From Methanothermobacter wolfeii (GTDB lineage: Archaea; Methanobacteriota; Methanobacteria; Methanobacteriales; Methanothermobacteraceae), in NCBI RefSeq assembly GCF_025397995.1, contig NZ_CP104550.1:1-64000 (forward strand): a stretch of DNA of 64,000 nucleotides, written 5' to 3'. Shown here one piece after another: positions 45,109 through 52,853 of this stretch; within the stretch, counting starts at the first letter, position 1; each line of letters opens with the position of its first letter. The notes beneath the pieces were generated by a model, which saw only the letters and a program-made list of their open reading frames with translations, did not search any database and was not told where the DNA came from. The position numbers were made by a program, and so were the translations under genes.

Positions 45109-45489
45109 TCAGTTAATTATCTTCAGGGTAACGGTATCTCCATCCCTTAATTTAAGGGTTTTTCTGAGGGGCATGGGGGCTATGAATTCGAGGCATGAAG
45201 GACTGTGTCTTGTTTTAAGGGGAAATACAAGGGCTCCCTCAACATCATCATTCAGGAGGGCCTTCACATAAAGGACGTCACCGAAACCGTGCCCGCCCCT
45301 GATCCTGCGGGCCCCCTTAAGGATCTTTTCCGTGATCAGGGGGTCATCAATTTCTATGTTCAGGGTACCCGGGAATGGATCAGAGCCCAGAATTTCCCTG
45401 AACGGCTCAAGGTAAACGTCCCTTGTCATGAAGTAGGCTCCTTCGCCAAGCCCTGATCTAACACGACCCTTCACCTGCATCCCTTTCAT
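45109..45489 (-). CDS. ribK: CTP-dependent riboflavin kinase (archaeal)
   Basis: The 126-residue protein has the DUF120/RibK fold. Markers: MQVKGRVRSGLGEGAYFMTRD, LGSDPFPGTLNIEID and the tail APMPLRKTLKLRDGDTVTLKI. It phosphorylates riboflavin to FMN using CTP rather than ATP. Some archaeal homologs carry an N-terminal helix-turn-helix; this one does not. It overlaps sepS by 4 nt and precedes ribB, so two flavin-synthesis genes share an operon with an aminoacyl-tRNA synthetase. Confidence 0.95.
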   Translation of the reverse strand: MKGMQVKGRVRSGLGEGAYFMTRDVYLEPFREILGSDPFPGTLNIEIDDPLITEKILKGARRIRGGHGFGDVLYVKALLNDDVEGALVFPLKTRHSPSCLEFIAPMPLRKTLKLRDGDTVTLKIIN

Positions 45490-47090
45490 CTCCCAGATTT
45501 CAGTTCACAGGTTATGGTTGAGAATAACGGTCCCCTGAGGTCTATCTCACGGTTCCTGCCGGTTATGTACCTCATGGCAGCATCCTCCAGGGTCAGGTTC
45601 AGGTCAGAGAGGGACCTGGCTATGGTGCTCCGGATTTCAACCTTTTCATCCCCCCGCACCACCATCTCCTCTATCCGGTAGGCGGCCTCGGCTGCAAGGG
45701 CATCCATGTACCTTATGCCGGTGTTGAGTCCCTCTTTACGGGCCCTTACTATGAGTTCGGTGTCAAGGCCGGTTCCAGGGGGCACACCGAGGATGTTCCC
45801 ATCATGGATGTAGATGGTGTTCCAGACCGCCGGTCCAAGGAGGCGGGTGTTCTTCTCCACCTCCACGGCATCCACCTTTATTTTTCTTCCAAGGAACTCG
45901 CCAGAGTACACCTCAAAGCTGCAGGGGGAAGCAGCATCTGCATGGGCCTCCCATGTCTCGATTATGCGTTCCATGAGTTCCCTGCCATCTGAGGTTACCG
46001 GGTGGAGGTTTATCCTGAGCATCTCTGCAATGTCCCTGTCTGAAAGGCTCCAGGAACTATAAATCTGGGGGTAGACCATTTCACGGACATCCCTCTCCTG
46101 GTTGAGGACCATGGCAACCCTCTCAACACCCACACCCAGGTTCATGACCTCCTTATCTATACCGTACATTGAAAGTGCAATGGGGGAGTAGAGACCGAAG
46201 GTTGCGATTTCAACCCATTCACCGAGGCGGGGGTGGTATGCGTACACCTCGGTCTGGGTCCCGGGTATGTAGTACTTTGATTTTTTTTCATCGGGCCGGA
46301 AACGGAACCTTGAGAATCCGAAGTGCTCTAGCAGTCCCTCTGCAACGGCCTTACCCACGTCAAGGGGGACCTCATCATCCACAACAACGCATGATGCTGA
46401 ATGATAGGTCATCAGGTGACTTGAGTCCTCCTTCTGCTCCCTCCTGAAGCACCTGTCAATTGAGAAGAGCTTAAGTGGCATCCGATAGTGGTCATGGATG
46501 CTGCTAAGGGATATGAACCACCCAGATGTCATATGGGATCGGAGGGTTGTCCTGCCTGCAACAGGTTCAAGGTCCTGTATCTCAGGGAAAACCCTTTCAA
46601 GGACCCGCAGACCATCATGGCTCTCAACCCCCAGGGCCTCCGAGACCTCAAGGACCAGGTCATCCCCCGGGAGATCACCCTTCTTGTAGGACCTGAAGAC
46701 ATCCTTGAGTTTTTCAATCCTACCTGGATCAGTGTCAATACCCATATCCCTCATCATTTCAATCTTATCGGCTGCCAGGCCAATATCGGGTCGAGGGAGG
46801 CCCCCAAGGTAGAAGCACCTGTCAAGGACAGCCGGTGCCTCGGGCCCGAACTGTTTGTAGATGTGTTCCTCATCTATGAATAGAGGGTTAACCATTTCAC
46901 TGAAACCCAGCCTCAGATAGGCCTCACGGATCATCCATATGGTGTCATAGAGTACATGGGATTTCCCGGCTTTAAACCGCAGACGGGGATACTGCATGTC
47001 ATGATGGGGCTTTTTCAGGGACCTGCCGCTTTCAAGCCATGCCCTTTCAAAGTCCCTCCTTGATAGTTTCACTATATCCTTCTTCTTCAA
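45486..47090 (-). CDS. sepS: O-phosphoserine-tRNA(Cys) ligase (SepRS)
   Basis: The 534-residue class II synthetase charges tRNA-Cys with phosphoserine, the first step of tRNA-dependent cysteine synthesis in methanogens. Markers: KLSRRDFERAWLESGRSLKKP, RTTLRSHMTSGWFISLS with the phosphate-binding Thr/Ser, IDRCFRREQKEDSSHLMTYHSAS (motif 2) and NLGVGVERVAMVL (motif 3). Length fits the family. The start is TTG at 47090, with GGGGGTT upstream. The partner sepcysS is not in the window. Confidence 0.97.
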   Translation of the reverse strand: MKKKDIVKLSRRDFERAWLESGRSLKKPHHDMQYPRLRFKAGKSHVLYDTIWMIREAYLRLGFSEMVNPLFIDEEHIYKQFGPEAPAVLDRCFYLGGLPRPDIGLAADKIEMMRDMGIDTDPGRIEKLKDVFRSYKKGDLPGDDLVLEVSEALGVESHDGLRVLERVFPEIQDLEPVAGRTTLRSHMTSGWFISLSSIHDHYRMPLKLFSIDRCFRREQKEDSSHLMTYHSASCVVVDDEVPLDVGKAVAEGLLEHFGFSRFRFRPDEKKSKYYIPGTQTEVYAYHPRLGEWVEIATFGLYSPIALSMYGIDKEVMNLGVGVERVAMVLNQERDVREMVYPQIYSSWSLSDRDIAEMLRINLHPVTSDGRELMERIIETWEAHADAASPCSFEVYSGEFLGRKIKVDAVEVEKNTRLLGPAVWNTIYIHDGNILGVPPGTGLDTELIVRARKEGLNTGIRYMDALAAEAAYRIEEMVVRGDEKVEIRSTIARSLSDLNLTLEDAAMRYITGRNREIDLRGPLFSTITCELKSGR

Positions 47091-47194
47091 AAACTGAACC
47101 CCCAGTAAACTTTATCATCATGGTGGTGACGTTGACTGGTTCTGAGTCTGTCTGAATGTTCGTCTCATCTACCTTAAGTATTGACGGCCAAACC

Positions 47195-47202
47195 TTATAA
47201 TA
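47195..47202 (+). promoter_or_regulatory. TATA box of tfrA, probable leaderless transcript
   Basis: TTATAATA is centred 26 nt before the tfrA ATG at 47224. Since archaeal initiation occurs about 25 nt downstream of the TATA centre, the mRNA probably begins at or next to the ATG. No Shine-Dalgarno sequence is present in the short leader. Confidence 0.55.
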
Positions 47203-47223
47203 CTGAATGTTCCAATTAACTCC

Positions 47224-48867
47224 ATGGAAAGTCAAGTATATGATTGTGATGTTCTGATAATAGGTTCCGGAGGAGCAGGCTGCAGGGCAGCCATTGAGGT
47301 TTCAAGTCATGGACTGGAACCATTGATTGTTTCAAAGGGATTATCATTTAAATCTGGATGTACAGGGATGGCTGAGGGAGGATACAACGCAGCATTCGCA
47401 TGCGTGGACCATGAGGACAGCCCCGATGTTCATTATGAGGATACTCTGAGGGGCGGGGGATTTATAAACGACCCTCAGCTTGTAAGGATACTTGTGGATG
47501 AAGCACCCGACAGGCTCAGGGACCTTGAAACCTACGGGGCCCTCTTCGATCGACAGGAATCAGGCTTACTGGACCAGAGGCCCTTCGGCGGCCAGACCTA
47601 CCGGAGGACATGCTACCATGGTGACAGGACAGGACACGAGATAATAACCGCCCTGAAGGAGGAGGTTATAAGGAGGGATATAGAGACCGTGGAGGAGGTC
47701 ATGATAACATCCCTCCTTGTTGAGGACGGCGCGGTCCTTGGAGCCGCCGGGGTGTCTGTAAGGGACTCATCTCCTGTGGCGTTCAGGGCGGCGTCAACAA
47801 TACTTGCAAGCGGGGGGGCCGGCCAGATCTACCCGGTAACATCAAACACCATGCAGAAGGGAGGGGATGGCTTTGCACTGGGATGGAAGGCCGGGGCAGA
47901 CCTGATTGACATGGAACAGGTCCAGTTCCACCCCACAGGGATGGTCTACCCTGAATCAAGAAGGGGGATACTCGTTACCGAGGCTGTGAGGGGTGAGGGA
48001 GGAATACTCCTCAACAGTGAGGGTGAAAGGTTCATGAAACGCTACGACCAGAGGGGTGAACTTGCAACAAGGGATGTGGTTGCAAGGGCAATCTACACTG
48101 AGATAATGGAGGGAAGGGGCACCGAGAATGGGGGCGTGTACCTTGATGTCAGCCACCTCCCGGATGATCTTATAGAGGATAAACTTGAAACGATGCTCCT
48201 CCAGTTCCTTGATGCAGGGGTCGATATAAGGTGCCAGCCAATGGAGGTCGCCCCAACAGCCCATCACTTCATGGGGGGCCTCAGAATTGACCAGTGGTGC
48301 AGAACAAACCTCAGGAACCTCTTCGCTGCAGGCGAGGTTGCGGGCGGAGTCCACGGCGCCAACAGGCTTGGGGGGAACGCCCTGGCAGACACTCAGGTAT
48401 TCGGACGAAGGGCAGGGATATCAGCGGCAAAGAACGCCCTCAGGGCCAGCAGGGATTCAATAAAATCCTTGGTTGAAGAGGAGGAGTACCGTATAAAGAA
48501 CATGGTAAAGGAGGGTTCCTGCGACCCATCAGAGCTCAGACATGAACTGCACGAGGCAATGTGGAGTAACGTTGCCATAGTAAGGAGCAGGAAGTCACTT
48601 GAATCAGCACTTTCAACCATAGCATCCCTCAGGGAGAGGATGGCGGATCTTGATGTCCCTGAGACCCGTGGATTCAACAGGTACCTTATAGAGGCACTTG
48701 AACTTGAAAACATGCTCATAACGGCTTCCATGGTGGCTGAATCTGCAATTATAAGGGAAGAAAGCAGGGGGTCACACTACAGGGACGACTTCCCCGAGAC
48801 CCGGCCTGAATGGAAGAAGAGCATAGTCCTCAGGAGGGAGGGGAAACCGGCTTTCATTGAGAGATAA
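47224..48867 (+). CDS. tfrA: Thiol:fumarate reductase subunit A (CoM/CoB-dependent)
   Basis: The 547-residue flavoprotein has the FAD loop DVLIIGSGGAGCRAAIEVSSHG, the His/FAD region KSGCTGMAEGGYNAA and the fumarate site QFHPTGMVYPESRRGILVTEAVRGEGG. Also present are PTAHHFMGGLRID, AAGEVAGGVHGANRLGGNAL and the C-terminal capping domain. In methanogens it reduces fumarate with coenzyme M and coenzyme B, giving succinate and the heterodisulfide, in an incomplete reductive TCA path. Its partner tfrB lies elsewhere. An ordinary succinate dehydrogenase subunit is less likely in this lineage. Confidence 0.92.
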   Translation: MESQVYDCDVLIIGSGGAGCRAAIEVSSHGLEPLIVSKGLSFKSGCTGMAEGGYNAAFACVDHEDSPDVHYEDTLRGGGFINDPQLVRILVDEAPDRLRDLETYGALFDRQESGLLDQRPFGGQTYRRTCYHGDRTGHEIITALKEEVIRRDIETVEEVMITSLLVEDGAVLGAAGVSVRDSSPVAFRAASTILASGGAGQIYPVTSNTMQKGGDGFALGWKAGADLIDMEQVQFHPTGMVYPESRRGILVTEAVRGEGGILLNSEGERFMKRYDQRGELATRDVVARAIYTEIMEGRGTENGGVYLDVSHLPDDLIEDKLETMLLQFLDAGVDIRCQPMEVAPTAHHFMGGLRIDQWCRTNLRNLFAAGEVAGGVHGANRLGGNALADTQVFGRRAGISAAKNALRASRDSIKSLVEEEEYRIKNMVKEGSCDPSELRHELHEAMWSNVAIVRSRKSLESALSTIASLRERMADLDVPETRGFNRYLIEALELENMLITASMVAESAIIREESRGSHYRDDFPETRPEWKKSIVLRREGKPAFIER

Positions 48868-48871
48868 ACTG

Positions 48872-49566
48872 TCAGAATTCAAGGACATCCATGAGGAGGA
48901 GGTCCCTGAAGTCAGGGAAGACGTAATCCGCACCAGCTTCAATGAGGTCCTCCCTCGTGTAACTGCCCGAGGCCATCCCGATGGTGAGGGCACCTATATG
49001 TCTTCCTGCTTTTATGTCATAGGGGGTGTCACCGAAGAGGATGGTCCTGGCTCGACTTAAGGGGCACCTCTCAAGGGCAATTTCAGCCAGCATTTCCCTG
49101 CTGCTGCTGTCACTCCCGAACCCCCCGAAGCTGAAGTATTCATCGAGGCCCACCCTCTGGAGTTTAAGGCATGCGATTTCCCTGAGGTTACCTGTTACGA
49201 GGCCCATCAAGGCTCCCTGCCCTTAAGTGTGTTGAGGAATTCATCTGCACCATCAATGAGCCTTATCTCATCCTCGTGGATGTGCTTCCTGACGTAATCG
49301 GTGAGTCTCCTGAGGAACTCATCCATGAGGGATTCAATTTCCGGTCCTTCAAGGCCCAGTGAAAGGAGTATCTCCCGCGCAATCCTGGGATCGGTCTTAC
49401 CATGGTAACTTATCATATCTACGGAGGCGTCCACCCCGTAGACTTCCCTGAAGGCGTGGCTGAATCCCATCTCATGGGCCTCTGAACGGTGTATGAGGGT
49501 TTTGTCTATGTCAAAGAGGGCCACGGTTGCTGATTCTTTCACGGGCTTCACCTCTCTACGCATCAT
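48872..49566 (-). pseudogene. HAD-family hydrolase (phosphoglycolate phosphatase-like), split by a frameshift
   Basis: The first frame (49566-49207) has motif I ALFDIDKTLIHRSEAHEMG and ends GREP-stop. The second frame (to 48872) has MGLVTGNLREIACLKL (motif II, Thr) and ARTILFGDTPYDIKAGRHIGALTIGMASGSY (motif IV). One added C in the CC before TTGATG gives GREPLMGLVTGNL and joins them. As given, the stop and second ATG overlap (TGATG), so a coupled two-protein version is conceivable. A one-base loss, real or a sequence error, is more likely. The product would be a phosphatase of about 230 residues with an unknown substrate. Confidence 0.75.
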
Positions 49567-49626
49567 CCTCTGATGGATATGAGTTTCATGGATTGGGAGG
49601 ATGATTCGAGGACACCTACTCTAGCT

Positions 49627-50916
49627 TCATCCCCTGGATGTCAGTTCCTCTGCCGCCTCCTCAGCAACCTCCATAACATAGTTTTCATTTATCCTTTCAA
49701 GTTCACCGCCATCAAGGAGTATTTCACCGTTACAGATGACCGTCTCGACGTCTGATCCTGAGGCAGAGTACACCAGGTGGGAGGTAGGGTTCCTCCATGG
49801 GACAAGGTGTGGTCTTCTGACGTTAAGGAGGACGATGTCCGCCTTTTTACCCTCCTCTATAACACCAGCATCTATACCGAGGCTTTCAGCGCCATTGATG
49901 GTGCCCATTTCAAGGACCCTCCTGGCTGGGAGGGCTGTGGGGTCCTGAAGGCTGACCTTCTGGAGGAGGGAAGCCGTCTTCATCTCCTCAATCATGTCAA
50001 GGTTGTTGTTGGATGCCGCACCATCAGTTCCAAGTGAAACATTAACACCCCTCTCGATAAGCTTGGTTACGGGTGAAACCCCTGATGCAAGCTTCATGTT
50101 ACTTGAGGGGTTGTGGGAGACCTTCACATCCCTATCTGCCAGGATTTCCATTTCATCATCAGATAACCATACACAGTGGGCTGCCACGGTTCCGGGTCCA
50201 AGGACACCTGTATCATCCAGGAACTCCACCGGGGTCTTCCCATGGCTTTCAAGGACGTTTTTAACTTCATCCTCTGTTTCAGATAGGTGTATATGGATTT
50301 TAATACCATGTTCAGCTGCCATGGATGCTGTTTCTTTAAGGAGCTCCTCTGAGCATGTGTAGGGGCTGTGGGGTCCAAGGGCAACCATCACACGTCCATC
50401 AGCCATCCCATGGCACTTCCTGATTATCCTCCTTGATTCTTTAAGCTCGGCTCTTCTTTTTTCATCATCCCCAAGGTCTATCATACCGTGGCTGAGGACG
50501 CACCTGAGTCCCGCCTCATCAACCGCCCTTGCAACATCATCCATGAAGAAGTACATGTCGTTGAAGGCTGTTGTCCCGGATTTTATCATCTCGGCACAGC
50601 CAAGGAGGGCTCCTGCATAGCAGTATTCATCACTGAGCCGGGCCTCCATCGGCCATATATGGTCGTTGAGCCACCGGTCCAGTGGGAGGTCATCTGCAAC
50701 TCCACGAAAGAGTGTCATTGATAGGTGTGTATGGGTGTTAACTAGTCCGGGTATCATGAGCTTTTCATGGCCGTCAATGACAATATCCGCGTCTCCAGGG
50801 CTCAGATCAGCTGATATTTCCCTTATAATATCATCTTCAATGAGTACAGAGGCCCGTCTGACTCCATTCACATCAAGGATTTCTGCACCTGTTATGAGTA
50901 TGCTCTCGCTTTCCAT
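49627..50916 (-). CDS. dadD: Amidohydrolase, 5'-deoxyadenosine/5-methylthioadenosine/SAH deaminase
   Basis: The 429-residue metal-dependent deaminase has MIPGLVNTHTHLSMTLFRG, AALGPHSPYTCS, IKIHIHLSETEDEV, AAHCVWLSDDEM and SLGTDGAASNNNLDM, giving the His, His, His, Asp set of the MtaD/SsnA branch. In methanogens the homolog deaminates 5'-deoxyadenosine and related nucleosides made by radical SAM enzymes and SAM-dependent methylation, allowing salvage. The ATG at 50916 follows AGGTG and is preferred over 50925. A heptamer array lies just upstream. Confidence 0.9.
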   Translation of the reverse strand: MESESILITGAEILDVNGVRRASVLIEDDIIREISADLSPGDADIVIDGHEKLMIPGLVNTHTHLSMTLFRGVADDLPLDRWLNDHIWPMEARLSDEYCYAGALLGCAEMIKSGTTAFNDMYFFMDDVARAVDEAGLRCVLSHGMIDLGDDEKRRAELKESRRIIRKCHGMADGRVMVALGPHSPYTCSEELLKETASMAAEHGIKIHIHLSETEDEVKNVLESHGKTPVEFLDDTGVLGPGTVAAHCVWLSDDEMEILADRDVKVSHNPSSNMKLASGVSPVTKLIERGVNVSLGTDGAASNNNLDMIEEMKTASLLQKVSLQDPTALPARRVLEMGTINGAESLGIDAGVIEEGKKADIVLLNVRRPHLVPWRNPTSHLVYSASGSDVETVICNGEILLDGGELERINENYVMEVAEEAAEELTSRG

Positions 50917-50929
50917 GGGCAACACCTGC

Positions 50930-50950
50930 TTATAAGTTCTAACTTATAAG
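50930..50950. promoter_or_regulatory. TTATAAG heptamer pair upstream of dadD
   Basis: TTATAAG (50930), TTCTAAC (50937) and TTATAAG (50944) stand in 7-bp register and form a near-perfect palindrome. They end 14 nt before the dadD start and about 220 nt from the divergent hisG start. The layout (TTATAAG, 7 bp, TTATAAG) is the same as upstream of parA and leuA. It may overlap the promoter of dadD. Confidence 0.6.
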
Positions 50951-51171
50951 TTTTCACCGGCTTGGTGAAGAACTGCAAACCATTATATAAGTTCTTGGAG
51001 GAGAGATATAATTATGGTTTCGTGAGAAATCTTCATGGCAGGAGGGCCATCCAAGGGGATACTGATTGATGCCACCGGCCTGGAAAACCTGTACATGCGG
51101 AGAGATCAAGCACGGTAAACTTATTTTAATCAACTCACCACTCTGCAGGTTAAAGAGACATGGGGGATTAT

Positions 51172-52035
51172 ATGAGGATAAGAATAGCGGTCCCCTCAAA
51201 GGGGAGAATAAGCGAACCCGCCATAAGGTTACTTGAAAATGCAGGAATAGGATTACGTGACACCGTAAACAGGAAACTCTTCTCAAAGACACAGCACCCT
51301 GACATAGATGTGATGTTCAGCAGGGCAGCGGACATACCAGAGTTCGTTGCAGACGGGGCAGCGGACCTTGGAATCACCGGCCTCGACCTTATAGTTGAGA
51401 GGGGCAGGGATGTTGAGATACTCGAGGACCTCAAATATGGCCGGGCCGACCTGGTCCTGGCGGTCCCTGAAGATTCCCCTATAAGGGGACCTCACGACAT
51501 ACCTGAGGACGCGGTGATAGCAACAGAGTTCCCGGGGATAACAGAGAATTACCTCAGGAGAAAGAATATAAAGGCGGAGATAGTGGAACTTACGGGTTCA
51601 ACCGAGATAGCCCCATTCATTGGAGTGGCGGACCTCATAACGGACCTCAGCAGCACAGGCACAACCCTCAGGATGAACCATCTCAGGGTCGTTGACACCA
51701 TACTCGAGAGTTCGGTGAAACTCATAGCAAACAGGGACAGCTACCATGAGAAGGAGGGACTCATAGAGGAGGTCAGGACAGGTATAAGGGGCGTTATAGA
51801 TGCTGAGGGCAAAAGGCTTGTAATGCTCAACGTTGACAGGGATAACCTTGATAATGTTAAGGCCCTCATGCCAGGGATGACTGGGCCAACGGTATCAGAG
51901 GTGCTCTCGGATAACGGGGTGGTGGCTGTGCACGCGGTTGTGGATGAAAAGGAAGTGTTCAACCTCGTAAACAGGCTCAAGAGGGTTGGTGCAAGGGACA
52001 TACTTGTGGTGCCAATTGAACGGATAATAGCATGA
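51172..52035 (+). CDS. hisG: ATP phosphoribosyltransferase, long form
   Basis: This 287-residue HisG catalyses the first, feedback-regulated step of histidine synthesis. Catalytic domain motifs: IRIAVPSKGRISEPAIRLLENAGI, ADLGITGLDLI and the PRPP loop ITDLSSTGTTLRMNHL. The last 75 residues (KRLVMLNVDRDNLDNVKALMP to DILVVPIERIIA) are the ACT-like histidine-binding domain of the long form, so no HisZ partner is needed. The ATG at 51172 follows GGGGG; the ATG at 51160 is an alternative. A FAH-family gene follows after 12 bp. Confidence 0.96.
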   Translation: MRIRIAVPSKGRISEPAIRLLENAGIGLRDTVNRKLFSKTQHPDIDVMFSRAADIPEFVADGAADLGITGLDLIVERGRDVEILEDLKYGRADLVLAVPEDSPIRGPHDIPEDAVIATEFPGITENYLRRKNIKAEIVELTGSTEIAPFIGVADLITDLSSTGTTLRMNHLRVVDTILESSVKLIANRDSYHEKEGLIEEVRTGIRGVIDAEGKRLVMLNVDRDNLDNVKALMPGMTGPTVSEVLSDNGVVAVHAVVDEKEVFNLVNRLKRVGARDILVVPIERIIA

Positions 52036-52047
52036 TCAGGTGATAAG

Positions 52048-52806
52048 TTGAAGTTTCTGAGATTCTTGAGCCAGCATGGAACCTCCTACGGATTTAAGGA
52101 AGGAGAAACGGTACTTGAAATTCATGAAAACGACTACCTGTCACCCGAACCTGAAGTCATTGGTGAGCACAAGCTCCCTGATGTGAAGATCCTGCCACCG
52201 GTTGAACCATCAAAGGTGGTCTGCGTGGGACTCAACTACAGGGACCATGCAGCCGAACTTGGCATGGAGATACCTGAAGAACCCGTCATATTCCTGAAAC
52301 CTCTAACCGCGGTAACCGGCCACCTTGACAGCATAGTCTACCCTGAGATGTCCTCTGAGGTTGACTATGAGGTTGAACTTGCAGCTGTAATATCAAGGAG
52401 GGCGAGGAAGGTGAAAAGGGAGGATGCAGATGAATTCATAGCAGGCTACACAGTCCTTAATGATGTAACAGCAAGGGACCTGCAGAGAAGGGATGGTCAG
52501 TGGACCCGTGCAAAGAGCTTCGACACATTCTGCCCCATGGGGCCATTCATAGAGACCTCTGTGGATCCACACGTCCTTGACATATCCCTTGAACTCAATG
52601 GAGAGATAAGGCAGTCATCAAACACATCAAACATGATATTCCAGGTTCCAGAGCTACTGGAGTTCATATCCCATATAATGACCCTTGAGCCAGGGGATGT
52701 TATTGCAACAGGCACACCCCCCGGTGTGGGGCAGATGATGCCCGGCGACAGGGTCAGGGCAATGATTGAGGGCGTGGGTGTCCTTGAAAACAGGGTGGTA
52801 GGGTAG
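52048..52806 (+). CDS. Fumarylacetoacetate hydrolase family protein
   Basis: The 252-residue FAH-fold enzyme has VVCVGLNYRDHAAELGMEIPEEPVIFLKP, the metal ligands EVDYEVELAAVI and NDVTARDLQRRDGQWTRAKSFDTFCPMGP, then VIATGTPPGVG. The family includes acylpyruvate hydrolases, oxaloacetate decarboxylases and isomerases acting on 2-oxo acids. The exact substrate is unknown. The start is TTG at 52048 with a strong AGGTGAT upstream. It is probably cotranscribed with hisG. Confidence 0.9.
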   Translation: MKFLRFLSQHGTSYGFKEGETVLEIHENDYLSPEPEVIGEHKLPDVKILPPVEPSKVVCVGLNYRDHAAELGMEIPEEPVIFLKPLTAVTGHLDSIVYPEMSSEVDYEVELAAVISRRARKVKREDADEFIAGYTVLNDVTARDLQRRDGQWTRAKSFDTFCPMGPFIETSVDPHVLDISLELNGEIRQSSNTSNMIFQVPELLEFISHIMTLEPGDVIATGTPPGVGQMMPGDRVRAMIEGVGVLENRVVG

Positions 52807-52853
52807 GACACCATCCAATTTTTCTAGTCACCCGGTTTCAGTCCCTGAAGGGT

